The notes under the pieces are model-generated. The model saw only the letters and a program-made list of their open reading frames with translations. It did not search any database and was not told where the DNA came from. This document shows positions 1 through 11,371 of a DNA stretch of 64,000 bases, in pieces. The stretch comes from Bombus terrestris (taxonomy: Eukaryota > Arthropoda > Insecta > Hymenoptera > Apidae). Every line of letters begins with the position of its first letter. Position 1 is the stretch's first letter. Location: the NCBI RefSeq assembly GCF_910591885.1, contig NC_063271.1, positions 14,005,001 to 14,069,000 on the forward strand, read 5' to 3'. The translations under genes and the position numbers were made by a program.

Positions 1-603
1 GAACATATTATCTGTATTGTACGAAACATTTTGAAATTTCATTAACACTGTAACGAAATTCTATTACTATCCTGATTATATCAGGAAACAGATCTGAAAA
101 TATATATAGAAATAACAAGATACTGAGTATAAGTATATATTTCGTGGATATTACTATAATATTTACACCCCAATAGTAAACCTCAATATTCATATGTAAG
201 ATACGATTGAACAATTCAAAGATTAGAAACTTGTATTGATGCAAATAGCCGAGATTTCGAATATGCGTTATAATGAAAATAATAGAATGAACGCAGTCAA
301 ATATCTTAGAAATGATACTTAAGTTTTTTCTATATATGTATATTGAGCGCTTACCCTAGAACTTAAAAATCGACTATCATAATCTCATCATAGATTCTTC
401 TAGAGCATGACGCAGCGAATTGCATTCACGTCAGAGGATATAGTTATCCGTTAAAGTTGGCACATATAGTAATGTGGGACTATTAAACGTGATAAAAGAA
501 CGAGCAAACAATTGGAGAAGATAAATGATAGAATTATGTAGTATTGAAATGTAGTATTATAGAAATGTAGTATTATATACACACACATATATATATATAC
601 AGG
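1..603. other. AT-rich non-coding, short TA tract at its end
   Basis: No coding frame or RNA gene is recognised. Short open frames here have AT-driven composition without domain motifs. A CA/TA dinucleotide tract at about 580-600 directly abuts the 3' end of the minus-strand retroelement fragment that follows and is probably its simple-repeat tail. Confidence 0.6.
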
Positions 604-1040
604 GTGTTTCTTTGTGGAAAACACAGCAAGGGCGGATTTTGCACACTGAAATGGATTTGGCTCATTTCTTCCATAGATTCTTCCATATTTATAATATCTG
701 TCTTTCACTATCGTTCCTTAATCAACTAATCGCTTATTTACTTAACCCATTCTACTCTATTACTACTTAATTCTGTTTTTCCTTTTCTTGCCTAATCTTT
801 TCAGCCAAGTTACTGCTCCCTCGCAATATCTTCCGCCCCTCCCCTTTTTCCAGGGTGCCTTCCAGTCTACCTATTTCCCTACATTTCTTATACATAGTAA
901 TGCTTCGCAGTTCCGCACAGCTACACTTACTTTTATTTCTTTTTAGCCAGAATCTGCGCGTTTCTTCCTCTCGTTACTACATCTTAGCCTCGCTATCAAG
1001 TCTTGGGTTTTCTCCTCTTCCCTGCTTCCTTAGGTACTCG
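604..1040 (-). pseudogene. 3' end of an R1-like non-LTR retrotransposon (decayed)
   Basis: Read on the minus strand, this stretch keeps a charged frame from 973 down to a stop at 767. It starts REEETRRFWLKRNKSKCSCA and continues through KKCREIGRLEGTLEKGEGRK to KIRQEKEKQN. Seen: a tryptophan after an acidic/basic run, then cysteines spaced like a broken CX2C...H...C knuckle; the expected second cysteine and histidine are not in place. Known: R1-clade reverse transcriptases end in such a zinc-knuckle domain. Another frame continues upstream to about 1040 (LRKQGRGENPRL) before double stops. The sequence after the stop resembles a 3' untranslated region ending ACCCTG and running into a TA-rich tail. 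The copy is 5'-truncated and cannot move. It could be another non-LTR clade; the match is from memory of the family. Confidence 0.45.
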
Positions 1041-3229
1041 AGTATCATCGTACATCTGATATATTTATAATGATAATTATATATTGTTTTACATAATTTA
1101 TATATACATATATGTCGGAATGGGAATCGCTGCGAAAGCGTATCATCATTTCAAAGCATCTTTGAGATGCCGATACCGATTCCGACGCCGACACCGCCAC
1201 GATTAAGTTGTGACCGGGGATGACTAAGTATGCATGAATGTGACCGTGCGACCAGCGCAAGAAAGTGAAAAGATGAAAATACAATCTTCGGTTGGCACGT
1301 GACGCGAACAGAGTTATACTATACTGAAGCATTCATTCTATTATATTATTTTAAAAATTTTCTTTGCTTAATCCCTTCTTATTGAAATCTCGATTCTCTT
1401 CACATATACATATAATGTGTCGATTTTCGACTACCGTTTTCAAATTATTTATTACCAACTCAGAATATCAGAAACGCTATGAAATAAGACGGATTAGCGA
1501 ACTTAACAATGAGTTCTTAAGGTCGAAGTTAAACTAGGAACTATAAAATATACGGAATTCACTTGAAGGCGGCAGAAACAAATTGGTTACCATCTTATAC
1601 TATACAACTTCCTTAAAACGATTTAAAAAGGGGTAGTCACGTAATTTGTAGTTTAGCAGCATCCCTCAACGAGAAAACTTTCTTCAGTTGATTAATTTTC
1701 CTCTTTTAAACTTTATTACTGCCTAACCTAGTCTTAATTTATTAACACGTCAAGATAGGTAAGAAATTAACATGCCAGTAGTTTAAAATATACGTAACAA
1801 GTTACAACTTTCGAAGATTTCTACATATACATTTTTTATTTAAAAGCGTTACTAGCGAGATAATTAAGGTTTTGAACATTTTCAAAATATTTTCATTATT
1901 AGGTAATATAACAATTAGCATCTCTGTTAAAACGAAAACCGTTCCAGATATGTAACATTGGCTAATGAAATGACGATTCATGTTCCATATAGACTACGAA
2001 GACTAAAAGAGAAATATAAATAGTTTAGTTAAGTGATAGTCATTTTTAGTCATATTCGACATTTATATAAAATTGCAATTAATTGCTATTCATTTGTTAC
2101 TTCCATTATTACCTTGTGTAATATAATCTGTTTTCGATATACTGAATGTTAAATATATAATTATTTACTACATATATAATGTATAACTTAGACTAAACAA
2201 CAAGCAGCAACTATTTACTATATACATATGTATAGCTAATGGAAGAAAGTATATTTATGTAGCACATAGTATACGTATACTTTAATCTTCAATGTAAAGA
2301 AGAAATTATCCAACGCGGTAGTTAAATTTGTAACAGATATAAAAGAAATGGTGAATTTAAATAAAGCTATGCCTAAATTACAATTTTGTTTGATACAATA
2401 CGTATAAATATACATATGTGTGACAAACATTAATTTCAAAGAACATAAGAAAATGTTTATTCGAGCTAATATTTGAGAAACTTGTAGACAAAGCGTTGAT
2501 ACAGTGTTCTGTATATATGTCTATAATCACAAGCTAAGTCTACATCTATTTTGCTATACTTCACCTAACGTAACGTCTTTAAAGGTTTACAGAGATCCAG
2601 AGTCTTGTACACAGAGTATCCTAAAGGGTACTTTCACTCGAGTATACGTTCTAACGCTATGTACCCTACCCAACAAACTAGAAGACTGATTACAAACATC
2701 GAGGAACGTTCTCTTTGGGATACGTTTTGACATATGATGTAGTGGAGCTAACGACGCTGCTTTCCCTTCGTAACTTTTGTATGCAACCAATTAAGGAACG
2801 ATTTTAATGCGAGTTTCTGTAGGAAACTACCTTAATTTCGCTTTTCATCTTCTTGCCTGGCATCTCTCCAGGTCGTGGCTCAATTTAATTAACAATATAG
2901 ATAACACGAAGATGTAATTCCGTAACCACTTATTACTATGTAATTATGTATATCTAATGTATGATCCACGTTAGTGGATAGTAATATGGCGAAGACACAC
3001 TATAAAATTAGTAGAATACAGAAAATTAATAAAAATGTTTTGGGGGAGTTCGATTACGACCATTGTACGTAATGAACATATTATGCGATTAATATGAATG
3101 TTTGTATTCAAACGTAGTGATTCACAGCGGATGTGTGTATTTTGTTCTTGCCCAAACCAGAAATTATACAAAACGGACTGCCTCAAGGATCTTGTAGATA
3201 TTGAATTTTCTCAAGAACAAAGTCTGAAC
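1041..3229. other. Non-coding, AT-rich; small CCGAYN run
   Basis: Nothing recognised apart from a short imperfect hexamer run of CCGATA/CCGATT/CCGACG/CCGACA type at about 1170-1200, which stands out in base composition. A less AT-rich patch at 2580-2880 has overlapping short frames on both strands without motifs. No splice-bounded coding exon is evident. Confidence 0.55.
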
Positions 3230-4490
3230 ACATAACTTTTTGAGAAATAAAAGCAGGTTATCCACTTTAAACCTTATTTGACTGCGACACCAATTAAGGC
3301 ATTGAAATGCTTAAAAATATTAGGATTAATATTCGACAAAAGATTAATTTGGGCTTACTATCTTAAAAATCTCAAAATCGATTATTCCATACAGAATCAA
3401 CATTCTGGCGCAAATATATACATATACATAAAATAATAGATCTATGATCTGTAATTTAAATAATCGATAGCTATTAAATATATTAAATTCTATCTAGATT
3501 TCTTGTTTAAAAATAATCTCCGCATTCCACGCTCCTTTATACAGCATTTTTAGTGAATTAAACGCATTGGACATTAAGTGTAAACTATTATGCTTATCAC
3601 ATGTTTTGTCTGCCGCAACTACACCTAAAAACCTGGCATCTAACTACATTTGGACGAGCTACCCAAACCTCCACAAATCTCATTTATAGGAAAAAGGTAA
3701 GATCTAAAACTACTTTCCTCTAGAGTCAACAATTGTCTGTACAGGAACTCAATATGTCACTTCCTAATATAGGAGGACGTAATCCTTTTTGTACGTGAAT
3801 GTATCCTCAATGGAATTCGTTTGAAATTCTTTCAAAATCAATTTGGAATAACCAACAAAAAAGGTACCAACTGTAAGAGATTTAAAATCGCATTCCAGGA
3901 TTACATCAATCCTACTAGCACTACTTTTTTTACATTGATAGGTCTAGATTTTCCGAGTCAGTTCGATATGCTGTTGTAACAGACAATTATACCTCTACCT
4001 ATAGAGTATCCACTACTTCTTTGTTCTGTGATATACAAGCTATGAAAAATGCTTCAATATATGCAAAATGCATATACATTAACACCAATGATTTCAATAA
4101 TCGAAATCTTGAATGAAAGATCTCAAAATCAGTACTCTTTCATTCAATACATGTAAAATATTGTATTATTATGAACCTAAGCAACAAAGGCAAAAATATC
4201 AAAATAGTATCTATCGTGGTCATTCACAGGCACATAAGACTCATCGGCAACGAAAGATACATACTACAGACTTACGAAGAAATTAGTAGAAATAGAAATT
4301 TTCAAGATGCAAAACCAGTTATTAAAGGAAGCATTAGCAAATTCTATTTTTATTTAAAATGGAGAAAGTGTAATATTGATGATTCACCGCTGCTTCGAAA
4401 GAATAGATTTTGTCATAAATTGTATTATTTTGACACTTGTTGCTATTTGAAAAGAATCAGGACTATTGTTCATTGCGTGAACTAACCTGT
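3230..4490 (+). pseudogene. Decayed reverse transcriptase/RNase H of a Jockey/I-type non-LTR retrotransposon
   Basis: Fragments of one polyprotein appear in the expected order on the plus strand, in changing frames. At 3253-3400 is the RT thumb/connection segment (TPIKALKCLKILGLIFDKRL followed by IWAYYLKNLK), resembling the family pattern 'LKFLGxxFDxxLxW...HIxxLK'. At 3525-3690 a frame of about 50 codons includes LYSIFSELNALDIKCKLLCL and PKNLASNYIWTSY. At 3938-4060 is an RNase H-like segment: YIDRSRFSESVRYAVV keeps the first Asp (usual YTDGSK) and SLFCDIQAMKNA has Asp where the catalytic Glu is expected. At 4171-4290, GKNIKIVSIVVIHRH...IGNERY matches the 'WVPSHxGIxGNExAD' end of RNase H, followed by a C-terminal tail to a stop at about 4485. 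Frameshifts, stops and lost catalytic residues make it a fossil. The exact clade is uncertain. Confidence 0.7.
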
Positions 4491-5538
4491 GTAATTCTAG
4501 AAGTTCAATGCCTAGCAGATTACGTACTTACAAGACTGTGATAAATTTAATTATATTGCATCGAATAAAAATGTCAATTTTACGAAAATTATACAATTAA
4601 CTAGCAACTTTTGTTTTAATTATAAATCCAGAAATTTTCATACATAATTATAGTAACGAAATCGTTTATTTTTAGTACAATATTACATTAATAAATGAAG
4701 AAGATAAAATCTAGAAAAAATAAATATATAAATTGATACATACTCTTTCTAGGTTGCATAACTCTATATGGTGTTAAGATCAATATGAATGAAATAAAAC
4801 AGGTCCGGAAAGTTATAATCGGACTACATACATATTGTGCAAAGATGGTAAGATAAATAAAGACTAGTCTTATCGTAATGATGATCTGTGAAACATATAA
4901 TTGATACAGTACATTCAATATTTGAAATTCTATCTTTAACGCTGTAATGTATATGATAAATCAAATTGCAGTAATAGAAAATTAGTTAAAATCATCGATA
5001 CATTATTTGCTGTAATTACATGCTCTTTCAGAGTCTATTAATATAGTACAGAATATTATTACGCAAAGTTTATTGATTTATCTATTCAAATATGAATTTC
5101 ATCATATTCCTCGATTATATCACTTGATACCACATATTGCTGCTAGCAGGTATCACGCATACTTCATACAAATATATTAAAGTATACTTATATATAGTAT
5201 TCTATATATACCTGCATAGAGAGTACCCTGTCTTAATTTACTTGTACGAGCATCTTGAAAATTATAGAAGATAGAAAAAATTAAAACAAGATGTTTCGTA
5301 TGTAACAGGTGCCAATAACGGTCATTTGACATTGAGTGATATAATGGAAGAACATGCTGGAATTCACATTTGAATAGACAAATCAATAAACTCTATGTAA
5401 TTATGCTTCACATTATATTTAATAGACCACGGAAAAGCATTCTATTACAGAAGATAATTTATCGATGATCGTGATTAATTTTCTGTTTGTTGTCCTATCA
5501 CGTCATACGAGTTTTCGTAATATACAAGGTTAAATGTA
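4491..5538. other. AT-rich non-coding
   Basis: No motif-bearing frame, repeat or RNA gene was seen. Short frames on the minus strand are hydrophobic AT-driven translations. Confidence 0.55.
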
Positions 5539-6187
5539 TGTAGTATCTTAATGGGTCTTAGAGGAAAGGACAAGTAATGATGTTTGGATTTAATAAATGA
5601 TATTCGAAGCAACGAAACGATTACAATGCTGTTGTACGTCCTATTCTCACGGACGGCTTTCGACTTCTCAATTCATACTCTGCACACTCTGCACACTCTG
5701 CACACTCTGCACACTCTGCACACTCTGCACACTCTGCACACTCTGCACACTCTGCACACTCTGCACACTCTGCACACTCTGCACACTCTGCACACTCTGC
5801 ACACTCTGCACACTCTGCACACTCTGCACACTCTGCACACTCTGCACACTCTGCACACTCTGCACACTCTGCACACTCTGCACACTCTGCACACTCTGCA
5901 CACTCTGCACACTCTGCACACTCTGCACACTCTGCACACTCTGCACACTCTGCACACTCTGCACACTCTTGGCATCCGTTCACTCCGGCATCTCAACTAA
6001 CATTCTCTCTAACGTCTCTTTACCTTTTTCCGTCCTTCGGAACAGGTATCCCGTAGCCCATGGTCAAGGTCACGCAGCCTTTTCACGAAAACTGTCCACT
6101 TAAAAAGACCCAACGATACATTGATGATGAACGGTACTTTGTTTACGGTTTGGCCGATACCTTAGGCCTTATGGCCCCGATACTACA
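5539..6187 (-). mobile_element. Solo LTR, family A, containing an expanded minisatellite
   Basis: The left edge is TGTAGTATC and the right edge CGATACTACA, the 10-bp inverted termini shared by the other family A LTRs here. The 4 bases outside are TGTA on both sides (5535-5538 and 6188-6191), as expected for integrase-made target duplications. The right half (about 5970-6187) aligns by eye with 10300-10537 and 16035-16268, including the block GTCACGCAG, the segment ACATTGATG and the terminal CGATACTACA. The LTR is longer than its sisters (649 bp against 514-571) because of a tandem array in the middle. Orientation is assigned from the copy that retains a primer site. No internal retroelement sequence flanks it, so it is a recombined solo LTR. 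Confidence 0.8.
5677..5969. repeat. Perfect 9-bp minisatellite (ACTCTGCAC)n, about 32.5 copies
   Basis: The unit ACTCTGCAC is repeated without a visible variant over 293 bp. The flanks CAATTCATACTC and CTCTTGGCATCCG correspond to CAACTCATACTGCACTCC and CTCTTGCATTCG in the unexpanded LTR at about 10281-10312, so the array grew from an ACTGCACTCCTCTTGCA-like seed. Because 9 is a multiple of 3, frames on both strands stay open (HTL, TLC, ECA, QSV and RVC repeats); these are artefacts and not proteins. Perfect homogeneity suggests recent expansion or an assembly-sensitive locus. Confidence 0.95.
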
Positions 6188-8149
6188 TGTATTGTAATAA
6201 TTGTCATATAAATATAAAGGAAAAATGACACATTTTCTATGTTATTATAATTCTGATTAAACGTAAGCTACATTACTGCATGCCCGTTACTGTATATTCT
6301 ATATTACTTATATCATCATAAAGCATTACCAAGTGACCTTACGCCATTATTGCATTTGATACAGCTTTATTACTTAAAGTATATTTAAAGAGAAATATGA
6401 AACAGCTCATATACGATATAAATACTTTAAAATATGTACTTTATGAAATCATTATTAACTTAGCAACATTTTTACTATCATTGAAAAAAGAAATTTCTAT
6501 AAAACTTATCTATCTACATCCACCTCAGTTTGCAGTTGATTCTCCTTTGAATAGTTCGTATATTATATTTTTAATAATAAACGAATAATTAAAAATTTTA
6601 ATTTTTCGCCGTAAATAAAGAATTAAATATAAATTAAATATAATTAATTAAATTAATTAAATATAATTAATATATTAATTAAATATAAATTTTGAACTTT
6701 GAAGATTATGTAAAATAGGAAAAACTTAATAATTTAAGGTAGAAATTAATGACTTAAGACTAAATTAATCATTTTTATTGAAGAATAAATAATATATTAT
6801 TTTTAAAATCTTTGGACATTTATAGAATGTGTTGTTTTCATCGAATTTAGGGCATTAAATGTTGTCCTTTTATGTAAGTATGAAACTTTTGAAGCGATTT
6901 TACATACAAAATTGCTTTATTTTTTATTATAAGTGTAAATTAAACAATTAATGTAACAACTATTGTATTCGAAATGGCACATCTTAATGATGATATGCTC
7001 AATGTAAAAAGTGCTATTCAATTAGGAACAATGCCACTACTCGTATTTGACAATCAGTGTTGAAAATTTGCATTTCATTTCGAAATGGTTACTTAGGGTA
7101 TGGAGAGTGGCTAAAACATTGGACATCTCTTCATTGAAGTTGTGCCGCATGCATATCAGTTAATCTCAGTTCGAGTAGTACTTGAAACTTGTTCGGAACA
7201 TGATTACAGGATACTTAATTCCAAATATGCGTCTGCATATTCACTATTTATAAATTTCAATGAGTTTAAGAAAACTTTTAAGTCCAAATATATAGAACTG
7301 CATTGTGAAAATATTTTCAACATTAATTCGAACGTACAATTGAAATATTTATAATTTGCAAACTGTTATTATATTACACCGGAAGAATATTGACATTCTG
7401 TTAATATTGCTCGATGTGACGTCAAAATGTTCTATATTTTCTCATGTTATGCGTATTTTAATGTATTAATAAAATGTACCTTGTACAGAATTATTATTTT
7501 CGTGTATCACAGCGTAATAATATTCTTGATTTTTAAATCATTTTCAATAATTTTATAGGAGAAGTTTATGCATAAAATAATTAGCTTTTAGTCGTCAACA
7601 AGTAATATTAATTAAGATCGTCAAAATACCTTTTTTATTGACAGAAAGTATGTTATAAATGGAATCATATATTATTTAAATCATTAATATTACTTGTTGT
7701 TCACTACAAAAAGATGTTAAGCTATTTACATAAAAAAATCAACAGTTGAAGAGATATCATAATTTAAATATTACGATGACGTAGTAGCGTTACAGCTATC
7801 TTTATTTTCTTTGGACAAAACATTATTATTTTTTTAAATTTATTGATTAATACAGTGCAAGAACTATATAATAGTTCCATTTAAGAAAATTAAGAAATCT
7901 ATTTTTCTTCAGTAAAAAGATATTTGAACAACTTTAATCAACACTACCTATGTATTGCTGACTAAAAGTTAATTAACTTTGTATACAAATATTTTTTCCA
8001 AATCATCTGGTCTAAACATTGTGAATATGTACATATTTATATTTGATGTATATGATATAAAAGATAATTTAAAAGGACTAAGTATTAATTATGTAGCTTT
8101 GAAATTGTGAAGCATTATGATAAATTTTCATGGCCAGAAGTCTCGAAAA
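6188..8149. other. AT-rich non-coding with one foldback sequence
   Basis: No coding feature is recognised. The stretch at 6590-6690 is low-complexity TTAAT/TTAAATA. A foldback at 7596-7699 is listed separately. The short plus-strand frame at 7142-7354 has no motif. Confidence 0.55.
7596..7699. repeat. Short foldback: perfect 17-bp inverted arms
   Basis: CAACAAGTAATATTAAT at 7596-7612 is repeated as its exact reverse complement at 7683-7699, with about 70 bp between. Just outside the arms both sides have a related AGT-containing context, so the inverted repeat may be slightly longer with mismatches. The size and AT-rich core fit a tiny MITE, or a strong hairpin in a transcript. No target duplication could be fixed. 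Confidence 0.6.
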
Positions 8150-8830
8150 TTACAGATGGCTATGTCGGGAAATAATGTTGTCGGTAGATGAGCGAAAAGT
8201 ATTATCCAGCTGACATTTGTCTCACGATTTACCTGAGAGGCACAGAAACGCGACACGGTCGAATGCCGCGTGTAAATCAAACTCCTAACTCGATGGTTGT
8301 ACGTATCGCGAAACGTTTCGCGCGCCTGCACACCAGTCAACCAGCCAGGTCACCGATCGTGAACACGAGTGTGGTCAGCGCACTTGTTTAATGTGCAAAA
8401 GGCAGAATGCACTCGGGAGAAGTATTCCCATTATATTGGTTTGGTCGAACTGGCTCGGTTCTATCGCGAAATCGTGGTTTTACTGTACAATGCGGCTTGT
8501 CTCGACAGGAAAAGCATGATATGTGTAAAGCACGCTCGCGTGTACTGGAGGCTTGAATACATACAATTCAGGTGCACAGTACGCAACAGCAATATGCGCT
8601 TCGTTTATAGAGAGAAAGTGCTGGCAAAATAGAACGGAACAGAGACGGCCTGTGGATGCTGTTGAAGGGCTCACTCTATAAGCAAAGATGCGAGTCGGTC
8701 GAAAATGAGAGGTTGAGCTCGGTAGACGCTACAAGTATCTCTGCGGCTTAGTTTAGAAGGCAGTTTCACTTCTGTTTATACATGTGCGGTTGCTAACAGT
8801 TACAGAAGTGGATCCTCACTACTCACGCGG
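8150..8830. other. CpG-enriched island, candidate promoter or 5' exon region
   Basis: This block is visibly richer in G, C and CpG than the kilobases on either side (for example CGCGAAACGTTTCGCGCGCC at 8308-8327). It contains several overlapping motif-free frames on both strands; the longest is 87 codons at 8369-8632 plus. A TATAAG at about 8677 lies upstream of a CpG-bearing stretch, which could be a core promoter reading rightward. In insects such islands often mark promoters, first exons or conserved enhancers. No protein family is recognised, so function is inference only. Confidence 0.35.
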
Positions 8831-10023
8831 CTCCTTTGTATCGCTTTAGCCTGTTACCAACTGAGAGCCATGAAGTTTCACTTTATGTCAGTTTATGTGT
8901 TATTGTAGGAAACTATAAAGTTGAGAAATGTTCTATGGTATCGAAAAGGTATTATAGAAAGATAAGATATTATGGACTAAAAACAAACACGAAAATTCCA
9001 TTTTGTTTAAACATAATCTCCATATCGCTATGCGACACGAACTTTTATATCTATAATAATATAACAATATTATATATAACAATATTATATATATTAACCA
9101 AAACGGTATTTAGTTACCAATTTTATGATAAAAGCACTCGAACACTTTTGCTAGTTTTACACCGTTTTTAGAAAAATATTCTATGCAATGTCATTCTTCT
9201 GTTAATCTTGTTATTTATTCGCTTGTACCGGAAATTGGAATTTCATGAATTCTAAAATCAAGTTCATTCTAATAAATTCAATGGGATTTATTAGGACCGA
9301 AGATTGGGATGGCGAATGTAAAACGCGTAACATACACAATATAAACAAACTCGACAATTCATGGAATATCACATATATAATACACGAACAGACACATGTA
9401 CACAAATTATGCGATTATGAAAACATACTTACAAAACTGTGAAAACGAACTAATAGATTCTAAAAATAACTTTTTTATATGAAACTTTATCGTTTCATTT
9501 TCATCTTTTTAATATTAAATGCTACAAATATGAATTTATGCTGCATTTGTATGGTTTGTGATATGGCAAGTTAGGTTCGGTAACATTGCTTGATAAATGC
9601 AAATCAGGTAGCCACAATTCTGTCGATGTAACTAGGTTCGTTATTTTTAAATGTGTGTAAACTTACCAGACATATACAAATAATGGTATATGTACTTACT
9701 ACAGAACGAAATTGCTGATCCATCAGAGGGGTTTTCTAAACATACCTGAATCCAATTTGCTTTCCTTTGACTCATGCCAGATTTATCGGTAACGAATAGG
9801 AAGCTCGAGTTAAACCAAGCAGCATGGTTTCGAATTCGAACCGATCATTTCTACTGTGAGAATCGACGAATGTACAATCTCCAACAAAAATATAGCATGC
9901 ATGTACTATCGTTAAGCTTCCAGAGGTTTACACTGGATTCTCAAAATTTAAAGGATATTATATATATATATGTCACCTTGTAGTAGTATGATATTTAATT
10001 GCAAAGTGATGTAAAACATGTAA
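8831..10023. other. Non-coding, AT-rich; small 15-bp tandem duplication
   Basis: ATAACAATATTATAT is present twice head to tail at 9061-9090. Otherwise there are no recognised genes. The 111-codon plus frame at 8836-9171 crosses this low-complexity repeat and has no family motif. Confidence 0.55.
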
Positions 10024-10537
10024 TGTAGTATCGAAAAAGGGATAGGATTAGGATAATTTAGGTTTGTAAAATTCTCCTAATACTATTTATTAAGATAAAT
10101 AAAAAATAACAAAGATTAATTGGACAGAGAACGATAAATGTTCAACTTGAACTAAAACACAAAAGTCTTATTCCGTTCAAATCACTCTCGCAACTCTATA
10201 ACTAACAACTCGATCTCTCTACAACGCTAGCAACTCTACAACTCTCGTCTTCGGCATCTGCACTCGCACGCTCTCGCTTCTCAACTCATACTGCACTCCT
10301 CTTGCATTCGTTCTCGCTGGCGTCTCAACCAACTCTACCCTTAGCGTCTCTTTGTCTTTTCTCGTCCCATCGAACACATGTCCCGAAACCCCGTGGCCAG
10401 GGTCACGCAGGCTCTTTCCACAAAACTGTCCACTTGAAAAGACCGACGACACATTGATGTACTCGACGGCGCAACGGCTCTCGCCACTTTGTATACGGTT
10501 CGGCCGCTGTCTTGGGCCTTTTGCCCACGATACTACA
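10024..10537 (-). mobile_element. Solo LTR, family A
   Basis: 514 bp, bounded by TGTAGTATCG and CGATACTACA (10-bp perfect inverted termini) with a 4-bp target duplication GTAA at 10020-10023 and 10538-10541. Its left part (GGATTAGGATAATTTAG, then TCTCCTAATACTATTTATTA) is nearly identical to 15740-15800 and to the reverse complement of 34255-34320. The middle carries imperfect repeats of CAACTCTA/CTACAACNCT type. There is no primer site or gag next to it, so it is a solo LTR. Open frames of 66-120 codons inside are shadows. Confidence 0.85.
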
Positions 10538-10650
10538 GTAATATATGTGTAAGTTCGACGAAATAATAACACATTTTGCATTTTCCGAATTGAAACATTT
10601 ACTTTCTAACAAGCACTCCAAAATACCTTTCATCCCTAGTAGTGTATATA

Positions 10651-11233
10651 CAGGGTGGTTGGTAACTGGTGGTACAAACGGAAAGGGGCTAATTCTACGC
10701 AAAAAAAGAAGTCGAAAATAATAAAAATTTTTCGTTTGAGGCTTTGTTTTCGAGAAAATCGACTTTGAATTTTCGCTCGGTACGCGTGCACTTTATCACG
10801 TTTCGATATAACGGATGTCACTGTAGATCTTTGTCTCGATGGATATTATCGCTGTTTAAGAAGTTTGTGTTTGCCGTAACAGAAAATTAGGAATACATAA
10901 TGAAATAATATGAAGTAATCATAAAGTTTATTATTACAAAAATTGCTGAAAATGTTGCCCATTCTGCCGAACACATACTTCTGCTCTTCTAATTAAATTT
11001 CTATGAACACTTTCTAACGTATTCGATTGTTTTAAAGTATGAAAGACAACGATCTACAGTGAGATCCGTTATAACGAGACGTGATAAAGTGCACGCGTAC
11101 CGAGCGAAAATTCAAAGTTGATTTTCTCGAAAACAAAGCCTCAAACGAAAAATTTTTATTCTATATTTTAGACTTCTTTTTTCGCGTAGAATCACTCCCT
11201 TTCCGCTTGTACCGCCAGTTACCAACTACCCTG
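10651..11233 (-). mobile_element. Foldback DNA transposon remnant with CAGGGTG ends and ~185-bp inverted repeats
   Basis: The ends are CAGGGTGGTTGGTAACTGG and the reverse complement of CAGGGTAGTTGGTAACTGG. The inverted arms run about 10651-10837 and 11046-11233 and are about 90% alike by eye, sharing TTTTTCGTTTGAGGCTTTG and GTACGCGTGCACTTTATCAC. The flanks are TATA on both sides (10647-10650 and 11234-11237), consistent with TA/TATA target duplication. Only about 210 bp remain between the arms, and these encode the last codons of a transposase on the minus strand. It is therefore an internally deleted, non-autonomous element. The right end lies 5 bp from the next element. Confidence 0.8.
10934..11048 (-). 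pseudogene. C-terminal remnant of a mariner/IS630-like (DUF4817-type) transposase
   Basis: On the minus strand the frame reads TLKQSNTLESVHRNLIRRAE, then VCVRQNGQHFQQFL and a stop at 10936-10934, a tail of about 34 codons. Known: transposases of the insect Tc1/mariner-related group that begin with a DUF4817 helix-turn-helix end in a similar 'RxxxRRxxxCxxxxGxHFxxFL' string. The rest of the protein, including any DDE residues, is absent. The remnant fits its position, just inside one inverted arm, as expected for an internal deletion that spared the 3' end. The family name is from recollection of the tail motif. Confidence 0.55.
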
Positions 11234-11238
11234 TATAT

Positions 11239-11371
11239 GTCGGAGATGGAAGGACACCGGAGCCTTCCCTTTGGAACTTGGGGAAAAACCCCTAATACTG
11301 TAATTTAGATTCTACCATAGCCGTAATTAAGCAATTGCCGTCATTCAATCCAACTGTATTTGTTCGGGATT
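11239..11371 (+). repeat. Left terminal inverted repeat of the gag-carrying element
   Basis: Pairs with 13033-13162. It contains a small internal palindrome-like run GGGGAAAAACCCC. Identity is high for the outer 100 bp; the inner 30 bp (CAATCCAACTGTATTTGTTC) match the other arm with a 3-bp gap and scattered mismatches. Confidence 0.8.

Noticed and set aside
5584..6103. Open frames of 98-168 codons with HTL, TLC, ECA, QSV and RVC repeats
   Set aside because: They are translations of a 9-bp tandem array, which keeps frames open on both strands; no independent coding evidence.
8369..8632. 87-codon plus frame in the CpG island
   Set aside because: Overlaps frames on both strands of equal quality and has no family motif; treated as part of a non-coding island.
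10219..10702. Frames of 66-120 codons
   Set aside because: They lie within the solo LTR or cross its edge into the next element and have no retroelement protein motif.
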